Below, one piece after another: positions 6,180-12,055 of a stretch of DNA of 12,055 nt. The DNA comes from Bacteroidales bacterium (GTDB lineage: Bacteria > Bacteroidota > Bacteroidia > Bacteroidales > UBA932): the NCBI GenBank assembly GCA_017538685.1, contig JAFYIK010000263.1, positions 1-12,055 of the forward strand. The letters are read 5' to 3'. Both the position numbers and the translations under genes were made by a program. Numbering within the stretch: position 1 is the stretch's first letter; the number at the start of each line of letters is the position of its first letter. The notes below the pieces were generated by a model, which saw only the letters and a list, made by a program, of their open reading frames with translations, ran no database searches and was not told the DNA's origin.

Positions 6180-8151
6180 CTTCCTTGCAGTATTTGCCTA
6201 TCACGCTGTACGCGTCTTTCACGCCCAGTTCTCCCGCCCTCGAGAGGTCGATGCAGCCTTTCTCCTTGTCTTTCAGGAAGATAAGCACAAGGCCGCGGTT
6301 GTAGTACGCATCGCCCATCGCGGGGTATTCTTCTATCGCCTTATCGTAGTATGAGATGGCCTGCACGGGAGATGACTGCAGGCAGTGAAGGTTTCCGAGG
6401 TTGAAATTGATATAAGCCACGTCGGGGACGAGCTCCGCAGCGTCCTGCATATCCACGATGGCTTCCGTGTAATCATAGTTACGCTCGGCACGGTCGCTCA
6501 CGCGGGTTTTGGTGGCGCCTTCGTTGTCCATAGTCAGAGTCTGCACGCTGCTGCTGATGCTCGCGATGAAGTCTATCATCTCCGCCCTGAGCACGGCGCG
6601 GTTCACGAGGTAGAAGGCTTTTTCGGCACCTTCGCTGCTGTCTATCAGGTCGTTGTAGTCCGCGAGCGCGGCGTTGTACTGCTTGTCCTTGACGTTCTTC
6701 AGCGCTCGCGCAAAGGTGACGTCCTTGCGGGAAGGGTCGAAACCGGCGAGGCTGGTTTTCAGCGGGGAAGTGCCATATTCGGGCGCGGCCGCGATGGGGA
6801 TGAGCTGCCCCTGCGCGAAAGCGTCCACGTCCTTGTTTTCGTAGCGGTTCGAGAATGCTACCTCGCCGCTATGGCGCTCCTCGCCCACGGTGAAGCGGTA
6901 CATCGGCCGCAGCCGTATATCGATGTCCCTGTGCTGCAGCAGTTCGTCGTTGAAATCCTTCTTGGCGAAGTCGGCGTCCAGGGCGATGAGCGAGCTGAAG
7001 CGCTTGGAGGTGTCAGCGAATTCGCCGGTCTGCTTGCCGCTGCGGTATTCGGCTATCTTTTTCTGCGCGGTTTCGTAATCCGCCTTGGACTTTTTCTTCA
7101 TACCGAGCTGATTCTCCACATAGGAGCGGTTCTGGTAGGCCTTCGCGAAGTCGGGGTAGAGCTCGATCGCACGGTCGTAGTCGGCGAGCGCGCTCTTCCA
7201 GCGGCCGAGCTCGATGAAGCAGGCGGCGCGGTTGAAGTACGCAAGGACGTTGCGCGGGTTGATGTTGATGACCCTGTCCATATCGTCCAGCGCCCCCTCG
7301 AAATCGCCGACCTGCATACGTATGAGGCTGCGGTTGTAGAGGGTAAGTGCGTTGCCCGGTTCGTAGCTCAGGACGGTGTTTAGGTCTGCCATCGCGCCGA
7401 TGAAGTCCTTGGTTTCATAGAGCATTATCGCGCGGTTGAAGTACGCCAGGGTGTTGTCGTTGTCCAGGCTGATCGCCTGGTCCATATCCTGGATGGCGTC
7501 TTCGTAGTTCTCCTGGGCGGCGTATAGGCGCGCTCGTCTTATGTAGCCTTCCGGCTCGTAGCGGTCCAGCCTAATTGCTTTGTTGTAATCGGCAAGGGCC
7601 TTGAGGGTGTCGCCGAGGAAGAGATAGCTGGCGCCGCGGTTGAGGTAGGCGGACGGGTCGCTGGAATTCTGACGGATGTAGCGGTCGAAGTCCGCGACGG
7701 CGTTGTCGAACCTCTGGGCCAGGAAGTATGTGACTCCGCGGCTGAAATAGAGGCCGGTGAAGCCGGGGCGAAGGTCGATCGCTTTCTGGAGATCTTCGAG
7801 AGCTTCGTCGTACTCGCCGGCGTTGCTTTTGGTGATGGCGCGGTAGTGATAACCGTTGGTGAAAAGGGGATTGATCCTTACGGATTTGTCGAAGTCCTTG
7901 CGGGCTCCGCGTATGTCTCCGAGATTGTATTTCGCGATTCCGCGGTAGAAATAAGTCCAGTAAGATGTGGTGTCCAGATGCGCGAGGATGTTGAACTGCT
8001 CGATCGCCTGCGCGTACTTGCCGTCCTGCAGGGCTATCCTGCCTCTGAGCTCCAGCACTTCCGTGTTCCACTGGGCCAATGCGGGTAACGAGATGATGGC
8101 GGCCGCGATGACCGCCGCCGCTTTTCTTATGTATGTGCCCAAGTGTATCAC
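6172..8151 (-). CDS. Secreted tetratricopeptide-repeat protein
   Basis: This 659-aa protein starts at GTG (8151-8149); an in-frame stop lies just upstream and a TTG at 8142 is the only other nearby start. Residues 1-26 form a signal peptide ending ALA before Q27, so the protein is exported. Ten tetratricopeptide repeats follow without insertion (about 31-370): the Y-x-x-R motif recurs every 34 residues from 67 to 339. Residues about 371-480 are not TPR-like, and further TPR units occupy roughly 480-650. Such solenoids bind partner proteins, here presumably in the periplasm; no catalytic motif is visible. It is the first gene of the four-gene operon and its stop codon lies 8 nt inside the YycJ-like gene. 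The start choice is the main uncertainty. Confidence 0.88.
   Translation of the reverse strand: MIHLGTYIRKAAAVIAAAIISLPALAQWNTEVLELRGRIALQDGKYAQAIEQFNILAHLDTTSYWTYFYRGIAKYNLGDIRGARKDFDKSVRINPLFTNGYHYRAITKSNAGEYDEALEDLQKAIDLRPGFTGLYFSRGVTYFLAQRFDNAVADFDRYIRQNSSDPSAYLNRGASYLFLGDTLKALADYNKAIRLDRYEPEGYIRRARLYAAQENYEDAIQDMDQAISLDNDNTLAYFNRAIMLYETKDFIGAMADLNTVLSYEPGNALTLYNRSLIRMQVGDFEGALDDMDRVININPRNVLAYFNRAACFIELGRWKSALADYDRAIELYPDFAKAYQNRSYVENQLGMKKKSKADYETAQKKIAEYRSGKQTGEFADTSKRFSSLIALDADFAKKDFNDELLQHRDIDIRLRPMYRFTVGEERHSGEVAFSNRYENKDVDAFAQGQLIPIAAAPEYGTSPLKTSLAGFDPSRKDVTFARALKNVKDKQYNAALADYNDLIDSSEGAEKAFYLVNRAVLRAEMIDFIASISSSVQTLTMDNEGATKTRVSDRAERNYDYTEAIVDMQDAAELVPDVAYINFNLGNLHCLQSSPVQAISYYDKAIEEYPAMGDAYYNRGLVLIFLKDKEKGCIDLSRAGELGVKDAYSVIGKYCKEDD
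7042..8061 (-). repeat. Ten in-register 34-residue TPR units (102-bp periodicity)
   Basis: Within the TPR protein, residues 31-370 are an uninterrupted array with the Y-x-x-R signature at residues 67, 101, 135, 169, 203, 237, 271 (shifted by one), 305 and 339. The repetition is at protein level; the DNA copies are well diverged, so this is an old duplication series and not a recent tandem repeat. Confidence 0.85.
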
Positions 8152-8161
8152 AAAAATTGCT

Positions 8162-8169
8162 TATTTTTG
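8162..8169 (+). promoter_or_regulatory. -7 box of the M28-like gene
   Basis: TATTTTTG (8162-8169) matches TAnnTTTG. Transcription would start near 8176, giving a leader of about 19 nt to the GTG at 8195. This supports that start over the longer upstream reading frame that runs inside the TPR gene. No clear TTTG is seen 20 nt upstream. Confidence 0.5.
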
Positions 8170-8177
8170 CTATCCAA

Positions 8178-8185
8178 CAAATATA
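8178..8185 (-). promoter_or_regulatory. -7 box of the TPR-YycJ-ABC-VanZ operon
   Basis: TATATTTG on the minus strand (8185-8178) matches TAnnTTTG exactly. Transcription would start near 8171, leaving a leader of about 20 nt before the GTG at 8151. A TTTG exists at 8203-8200, but its 14-nt spacing is shorter than the 20 nt seen at the two best promoters here. It is the only promoter seen for the four genes. Confidence 0.6.
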
Positions 8186-8194
8186 ACATTATTC

Positions 8195-9178
8195 GTGCCC
8201 AAATTGAAGAAATCGCAGAAAATAATTCTGTTCGCGTGCGCGCTTATTCTGTGCGCGCCGCTTAGGGCACAGACATCCGATTCCCTCAGCGTTTTAGATG
8301 TAATGCCTGAAGGCCCTTCGTCGAAGCTGTCGGCGGATGCCCTTCGTGAGAGCGTAGAGATCCTGTGTGATCCCATTTTTGCCGGGCGCGGAACAGGGAC
8401 GGACGGGGCACGTTACGCCAGCGGGTGGATACGCGATATGTTCGAAGACGCCGGCCTGATGCCCTACGAAGAAAACTGGTACCACGAATTCCCTCTGGCA
8501 TCTGCCGGATCTTCTTCAGAACCCGGTTTCGGGCACGGACGGAACGTGGTCGGTTACCTCCCGGGGAAGTCGGGGAAGTGGATCCTGGTAGGGGCGTATT
8601 ACGACGGTTTGGGGATGATTGGGGGAAAGGTCTACCCCGGCGCGGACTCCAACGCGTCCGGAGTCGCGGCCCTGTTCGCCGTGGCGAATGCAGTCCGTCG
8701 CGACTGCCGCGACGGCATTATCTTCGTCGCCTTCGACGCCCGCAGCCGCGACTACGCCGGCGCCCGCCATATGCTCTCCGAACTTCGCGCCTCGGGCCAC
8801 TCCCTCCGTATGATGGTCTCCCTGGACATCCTGGGCAGCACCCTCGCTCCCGTCAGCAAGTGCAACCCCCGCTCCCTGATGGCCCTCGGCGGCAAGCCCT
8901 GGTCCGCATCGCTCCGGAAATGCGCCGCCATCGGCAACATCGACCTCTACTTCGATTACTACAAAAGCGACAACTTCACGAACCTGTTTTATAATAAAAT
9001 AGGGGACCAGACGGTGTTTATGTCCGCCGGTATCCCCTCGATAGTCTTCACCTCGGGCATCACCCTGAACACCAACAAAGTCGCAGACACCCCCGCGACC
9101 CTCGACTACGAAGCCCTCCGCGCCCGCGTGCTCTGCATCTCCCGCTGGCTTTCCATCACCGCCACCCCTCGCCCCTAA
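8195..9178 (+). CDS. Secreted M28-peptidase-fold protein, active site lost (pseudoenzyme)
   Basis: Starting at GTG 8195 this is a 327-aa protein with a signal peptide (about 1-25, cleavage near LRA before Q26). TTG at 8204 is an alternative start, and no in-frame ATG lies in the intergenic gap. The M28 aminopeptidase fold is recognisable: IFAGRGTG (61-68), WILVGAYYDGLG (129-140), YPGADSNASGVAAL (147-160), IIFVAFDARSRDYAGA (175-190), VSLDILG (208-214) and AGIPSIVF (278-285). In active relatives these read GAHYDHLG, PGADDNASG, A-E-E and a late zinc-binding His. Here the His is Tyr135, the bridging Asp is Ser152, the catalytic Glu and ligand Glu are Arg183 and Ser184, and the late His region (292-299) has Asn. 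Only Asp211 remains, so zinc-dependent peptidase activity is unlikely. The frame is intact, so it is not a decayed pseudogene; a binding role is inference. Confidence 0.85.
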   Translation: MPKLKKSQKIILFACALILCAPLRAQTSDSLSVLDVMPEGPSSKLSADALRESVEILCDPIFAGRGTGTDGARYASGWIRDMFEDAGLMPYEENWYHEFPLASAGSSSEPGFGHGRNVVGYLPGKSGKWILVGAYYDGLGMIGGKVYPGADSNASGVAALFAVANAVRRDCRDGIIFVAFDARSRDYAGARHMLSELRASGHSLRMMVSLDILGSTLAPVSKCNPRSLMALGGKPWSASLRKCAAIGNIDLYFDYYKSDNFTNLFYNKIGDQTVFMSAGIPSIVFTSGITLNTNKVADTPATLDYEALRARVLCISRWLSITATPRP

Positions 9179-9191
9179 CCCATTTTTCTCC

Positions 9192-9225
9192 TTCGCCGCG
9201 CGAAATGGCTTCTCGCGCTCGCGAA
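9192..9225. other. Imperfect hairpin between convergent genes
   Basis: TTCGC (9192-9196) pairs with GCGAA (9221-9225), and GCGCGA (9198-9203) with TCGCGC (9213-9218), around a 9-nt loop and with small bulges. It lies in the 52-bp gap between the convergent M28-like and GDPD genes and could end transcription from both sides. No T-tract follows it on either strand, so it is not a standard intrinsic terminator. Confidence 0.35.
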
Positions 9226-9230
9226 AGCAG

Positions 9231-10046
9231 CTATTTCCTGTGCTCGCGGGAGCCGACGACCTGGCGGGCGCCCATAGGGTTGTTGGTTGTGATCTGGTCG
9301 ATGCCGTGGGCGTTCAGCTTGCGCATTTTCTTCTCGCTGTCCACTGTCCAGACATTGGCCTTCAAGCCCTTCTTGTGGAGGTTTTTGATGAGGCCGGGCT
9401 CGGCGGTGTAGATCGCGGCGTTGTAGTCGGCGCCGGTGTAGCCTTTCTTCTTGAGCTTTCCGCTGGACATATCGCCCATAAGGTACTGGACCTCGAACTG
9501 GGGATGCAGGGAGATGACTCTCTCGCACGCCACTTTGCTGAAACTGATGAAGACGACACGCTGAGGGTCGTACAGGCCGTGGGCCTTGAGTATCTCCATC
9601 GATTTGTCAACTAACAAAATTGTTGCTTCGTCTGTACGCTGCTTCTTGAATTCCAGAACGAGAACCGTCTTCGCAGATTTCGCGCCCTGGACAAGATAAT
9701 CGTCAAGGGTAGGGAGTTTCTCGCCGTTGGGCAGAGGGTACTTCGCCAGTTCGTCATAGGTGTAGTCGGCGATTATCATCTTTTCCGGGCCGTACTCTTT
9801 GTCGTGGTTGGAGACGACTATTCCGTCTTTGGTGAGCTGAACGTCGAATTCGCTTCCCCAGAAGCCGGCGTCCTGAGCCGCCTTGAGCGAAGCGACGCTG
9901 TTCTGGGCATAACCGCCCTGTTCGCAATTCCAGTATCCGCGATGGGCTACAATATCCACCTGGGAGGGAGCGTGACTAACAAGATTTGCAGTGCCGCAGG
10001 AGCAGACTGCCGCGGCAAGGGCCGCAAGAGCAATAATTCTTTTCAT
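9231..10046 (-). CDS. Glycerophosphodiester phosphodiesterase family lipoprotein
   Basis: This 271-aa protein begins with a short hydrophobic signal ending V14-C-S-C17-G; Cys17 is the likely lipidated residue, although Cys at -2 is unusual and Cys15 is a second candidate. The GDPD domain follows: IVAHRGYW (32-39, catalytic His35 and Arg36), Q48-N-S50 in place of the common E-N-T, G-S-E66-F-D68-V (metal ligands), N80-H81-D82, V-L-E-F-K-K near residue 130, and the C-terminal VWTVDSEKKM stretch. The family cleaves glycerophosphodiesters to glycerol-3-phosphate and an alcohol; some members act on other phosphodiesters, and the substrate here is unknown. The reading frame continues far upstream antisense to pgi, but the ATG at 10046 is chosen because the lipoprotein signal begins there and a -7 box lies 5 nt upstream. 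It is transcribed alone, converging on the M28-like gene. Confidence 0.88.
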   Translation of the reverse strand: MKRIIALAALAAAVCSCGTANLVSHAPSQVDIVAHRGYWNCEQGGYAQNSVASLKAAQDAGFWGSEFDVQLTKDGIVVSNHDKEYGPEKMIIADYTYDELAKYPLPNGEKLPTLDDYLVQGAKSAKTVLVLEFKKQRTDEATILLVDKSMEILKAHGLYDPQRVVFISFSKVACERVISLHPQFEVQYLMGDMSSGKLKKKGYTGADYNAAIYTAEPGLIKNLHKKGLKANVWTVDSEKKMRKLNAHGIDQITTNNPMGARQVVGSREHRK

Positions 10047-10051
10047 AATGT

Positions 10052-10059
10052 CAAAGATA
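10052..10059 (-). promoter_or_regulatory. -7 box of the GDPD lipoprotein gene, abutting its start codon
   Basis: TATCTTTG on the minus strand (10059-10052) matches TAnnTTTG. Only 5 nt lie between it and the ATG at 10046, so the predicted start of transcription (about 10045) coincides with the start codon. No -33 match is seen at the usual distance, where the opposing pgi -7 box (10073-10080) lies. Confidence 0.58.
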
Positions 10060-10072
10060 CGTATTATTTCAC

Positions 10073-10080
10073 TAAATTTG
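10073..10080 (+). promoter_or_regulatory. -7 box of the pgi-umuC unit
   Basis: TAAATTTG (10073-10080) matches TAnnTTTG exactly. Transcription would start near 10087, about 29 nt before the pgi ATG at 10116. No good TTTG is visible 20 nt upstream, where the sequence is shared with the divergent GDPD promoter. This is the only promoter seen that could serve umuC. Confidence 0.65.
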
Positions 10081-10115
10081 TCTTCACGACTAGTTGGAAA
10101 CAAATACCTAACGAT

Positions 10116-11441
10116 ATGATTAAAGTAAACGTAGGAGGCTGCAGCTCCTTTGTCAAAGATGCAGAGTATCAGCAGTATGTAAAGAAGGCCCTCGAGGCTT
10201 ACGATGTTCTCCAGAGCGAGAAGGGCGCCGGTAATGATTTCCTCGGATGGAAGACTCTCCCTAACGAGACCCCCGGGCAGCTTGTAGCAGATTGCGAGGC
10301 TGTCCGCGACGCCTGGAAGGCGAAGGGAGTTAACCTCGTTATCGTAATCGGTATCGGCGGCTCGTATCTCGGTGCGAAATGCGCGATCGAGGCGCTCTCG
10401 CACTGCTTCGTGGAACCCGCGACGAAGGTCGTCTTCGCCGGCAACAACCTCAGCGAGGAGTATCTGGCCGAACTGCTGGATCTCGCGAAGACGCGCAACA
10501 CCGCCGTGGTCGTGATCTCCAAGTCCGGTACCACCACGGAGCCTGCCGTGGCCTTCCGCATCTTCAAGGAGTTTGTGGAGCAGACCTACGGAAAGAAGGA
10601 GGCGGCCGAGAGGATCGTGGCCATCACCGACGCTGCCAGGGGCGCGCTCAAGACGCTCAGCACGCAGGAAGGATACAAGACCTTCGTGGTTCCGGATAAC
10701 GTAGGCGGACGATTCAGCGTCCTCACCCCGGTCGGCCTGCTGCCTATCGTGCTCGCAGGCTTCGATATTCGCGCGCTGCTCAAGGGCGCTGCAGACGAAC
10801 GTGAGGAGTTGCTGAAGAAGGGCCCGGAGAACGCCGCCGTGCAGTACGCCGCTATGCGCAACCTGCTGCACCTCGAGCTCGGCAAGGCCGTGGAGATTCT
10901 GGTGACATACAACCCGAAACTCACTTACATCGCAGAATGGTGGAAGCAGCTCTACGGCGAGTCCGAGGGCAAAGAAGGCAAGGGCATTTTCCCGGCCAGC
11001 GTCACCAACACCGCGGACCTGCACTCTATGGGCCAGTTCATCCAGGAAGGCAGCCGCGTGATGTTCGAGACCGTGATCAGCGTAGCGAACGCGAACCGCT
11101 CGGTGGTGATAGGCTCTGACGAGCAGAATCTTGACCAGCTGAACTTCCTCGCGGGCCAGCACGTGGAGCATTGCAACGCTATGGCCCAGCTCGGCGTGAA
11201 GGTGGCGCATATCGACGGCGGAGTGCCGCAGCTGGAGGTCGGCATAGACCGTATCGACGAATACAATCTCGGCGCGCTGTTCTATTTCTTCGAGTTCGCG
11301 TGCGGCGTGAGCGCTTATCTGCTCGGCGTGAATCCGTTCAACCAGCCGGGTGTGGAGGCGTACAAGAAGAATATGTTCGCCCTGCTCCGCAAGCCCGGCT
11401 ACGAAGCCCAGACCGAAGAGATCTTGAAACGTTTGGCATAA
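10116..11441 (+). CDS. pgi: Glucose-6-phosphate isomerase
   Basis: This 441-aa cytoplasmic enzyme interconverts glucose-6-phosphate and fructose-6-phosphate in glycolysis and gluconeogenesis. Recognised motifs are G79-I-G-G-S-Y84, the phosphate-binding S135-K-S-G-T-T140, PGI signature 1 at D194-N-V-G-G-R-F-S201, the catalytic Glu282 in Y-G-E-S-E-G-K, His303 in D-L-H-S, and signature 2 N406-P-F-N-Q-P-G-V with catalytic Lys417. The length fits the short bacterial PGI group found in Bacteroides and Firmicutes, not the ~550-aa E. coli type. The frame is open upstream to 9804, but that part lies inside the antisense GDPD gene. ATG 10116 gives the expected N terminus (MIKVNVGG) and lies 35 nt after the -7 box. 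umuC begins 1 nt after its stop. Confidence 0.96.
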   Translation: MIKVNVGGCSSFVKDAEYQQYVKKALEAYDVLQSEKGAGNDFLGWKTLPNETPGQLVADCEAVRDAWKAKGVNLVIVIGIGGSYLGAKCAIEALSHCFVEPATKVVFAGNNLSEEYLAELLDLAKTRNTAVVVISKSGTTTEPAVAFRIFKEFVEQTYGKKEAAERIVAITDAARGALKTLSTQEGYKTFVVPDNVGGRFSVLTPVGLLPIVLAGFDIRALLKGAADEREELLKKGPENAAVQYAAMRNLLHLELGKAVEILVTYNPKLTYIAEWWKQLYGESEGKEGKGIFPASVTNTADLHSMGQFIQEGSRVMFETVISVANANRSVVIGSDEQNLDQLNFLAGQHVEHCNAMAQLGVKVAHIDGGVPQLEVGIDRIDEYNLGALFYFFEFACGVSAYLLGVNPFNQPGVEAYKKNMFALLRKPGYEAQTEEILKRLA

Positions 11442-11442
11442 T

Positions 11443-12055
11443 TTGTACGCTCTTGCAGACTGTAACAACTTTTTCGTGTCCTGCGAGCGGGCGTTCCAGC
11501 CTCAGCTCGAAGGGCGCGCGGTTGTGGTCCTGAGCAATAACGACGGCTGCGTCGTCGCCCGCTCGAACGAGGCGAAGGCGCTTGGAATAAAGATGGGCAC
11601 GCCCTTCTTTCAGCTGCGCGAGATGGTCGCGAGCGGGAAAGTGGTGGCGTGCTCGTCTAATTATACTCTGTACGGGGATTTGTCCGACAGGGTTATGCGT
11701 ATTTTGAGCGGGACTCTGCCAGGGTACCAGAAATACTCCATCGACGAAGCGTTCTTCACTTTGGACGGTTTTGCGCCTTCGGATTATCGTTCCGTTTGCG
11801 GAGGACTGATAAGGCGGGTTCGTCTTTCGACAGGTATACCGGTAAGCATAGGTATTGCGTCCACAAAAACGCTCGGGAAGGTCGCTAATCATTTCGCGAA
11901 AAAGTACCCTGGATACCGCGGGGTGTGTATTATCGATTCTGACGAGAAGCGTCTTAAGGCGCTGGCTCTCACGCCTATCGACGATGTGTGGGGCATAGGA
12001 TGGAGGGGCGCGCCCAAGCTTATGGCGGCGGGAGTGCAGACGGCGCTGGATTTCG
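11443..12055 (+). CDS. umuC: UmuC-type Y-family DNA polymerase, N-terminal 204 residues (cut by window edge)
   Basis: From a TTG at 11443 the frame reads M-Y-A-L-A-D-C-N-N-F-F and stays open to the window end. The only upstream open codons in frame (from 11428) contain no usual start, so TTG is the best choice. It matches the palm and finger region of UmuC, the translesion polymerase subunit of Pol V: Asp6 as first catalytic acidic residue, S-C-E-R at 13-16, VVVLSNNDGCVVARSNEAKA (27-46), S-S-N-Y-T-L-Y-G, YSIDEAFF with the paired catalytic Asp-Glu (about 101-102), TKTLGKVANHFAKK, and V-W-G-I-G at the helix-hairpin-helix. The usual steric-gate Tyr after N-N-F is Phe11 here. No umuD is next to it in the window. 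The 1-nt gap from pgi implies expression by read-through, and no LexA-like operator was recognised. Confidence 0.92.
   Translation, partial: MYALADCNNFFVSCERAFQPQLEGRAVVVLSNNDGCVVARSNEAKALGIKMGTPFFQLREMVASGKVVACSSNYTLYGDLSDRVMRILSGTLPGYQKYSIDEAFFTLDGFAPSDYRSVCGGLIRRVRLSTGIPVSIGIASTKTLGKVANHFAKKYPGYRGVCIIDSDEKRLKALALTPIDDVWGIGWRGAPKLMAAGVQTALDF

Noticed and set aside
6385..7383. Plus-strand open frame of 332 codons opposite the TPR gene
   Set aside because: It is an antisense shadow. Its regular Val/Asp/Glu-rich pattern mirrors the TPR repeats on the other strand.
7967..8194. Upstream extension of the M28-like frame
   Set aside because: It overlaps the 5' end of the TPR gene and the divergent promoters. 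The signal peptide and the -7 box at 8162-8169 place the start at 8195.
9192..9225. Intrinsic terminator between the convergent genes
   Set aside because: A hairpin can be drawn, but neither strand has a T-tract after it, so it is reported only as a hairpin.
9804..10115. Upstream extension of the pgi frame
   Set aside because: It lies inside the antisense GDPD gene and does not resemble PGI. The expected N terminus and promoter box fit the ATG at 10116.
10047..11468. Long minus-strand reading frame opposite pgi, continuous with the GDPD gene (745 codons in total)
   Set aside because: It is the antisense shadow of pgi. The GDPD lipoprotein signal starts at 10046 with a promoter box just upstream, and the extra 474 codons show no family features.
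1..12055. CRISPR array, prophage, insertion sequence or integrated element beside the tRNA
   Set aside because: No direct-repeat arrays, inverted-repeat-bounded transposase genes, integrase or att-like duplications of the tRNA end were seen. Genes and promoters look native throughout.

Overview
The window looks like chromosomal DNA from a member of the Bacteroidota, probably order Bacteroidales, with a fairly GC-rich genome. Three things point there. Upstream of most transcription units sit matches to the Bacteroidota promoter (TTTG, about 20 nt, then TAnnTTTG). Start codons lack Shine-Dalgarno sequences. The gene families are typical of the group: a DUF4886 SGNH-like hydrolase, a lipoprotein GDPD, a ~441-aa glucose-6-phosphate isomerase, and a TPR/YycJ/ABC cluster. 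No phage, insertion sequence, CRISPR array or integrase is visible.

Layout, left to right. A tRNA-Lys(TTT) on the minus strand is cut by the left edge and has its own near-perfect promoter. Next is a minus-strand secreted protein with a Tyr/His-rich linker and a possible small beta-barrel (114-1100). Divergent from it is a secreted DUF4886 hydrolase (1139-1960). A new promoter then starts a two-gene unit: a CDP-alcohol phosphatidyltransferase (2020-2730) and a GtrA-family membrane protein (2735-3211). The GtrA gene overlaps tail-to-tail by 86 bp with the last gene of a four-gene minus-strand operon. In transcription order that operon is a periplasmic TPR solenoid protein (8151-6172), a YycJ/WalJ-type metallo-beta-lactamase-fold hydrolase (6179-5364), an MsbA-like ABC exporter (5362-3533) and a VanZ-like protein (3533-3126). 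Its junctions are 8-nt overlap, 1-nt gap and 1-nt overlap, which suggests translational coupling.

Divergent from the TPR gene, and sharing a 43-bp promoter region with it, is a secreted M28-peptidase-fold protein (8195-9178). It has lost almost every zinc ligand and the catalytic glutamate. It converges on a lipoprotein glycerophosphodiester phosphodiesterase (9231-10046). Divergent from that is glucose-6-phosphate isomerase (10116-11441). One nucleotide after the pgi stop, a UmuC-type Y-family DNA polymerase begins at a TTG codon and runs off the right edge.

Most of the window concerns the cell envelope: secreted hydrolases, phospholipid head-group chemistry, a lipid-type ABC exporter and small membrane proteins. 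Central metabolism (pgi) and translesion synthesis (umuC) lie at the right end. I found no clearly new multi-gene defence or mobile system. The most unusual items are the M28 pseudoenzyme, the pgi-umuC arrangement without umuD, the antisense overlap of gtrA and vanZ, and two promoters so close to their start codons that the mRNAs may be leaderless.
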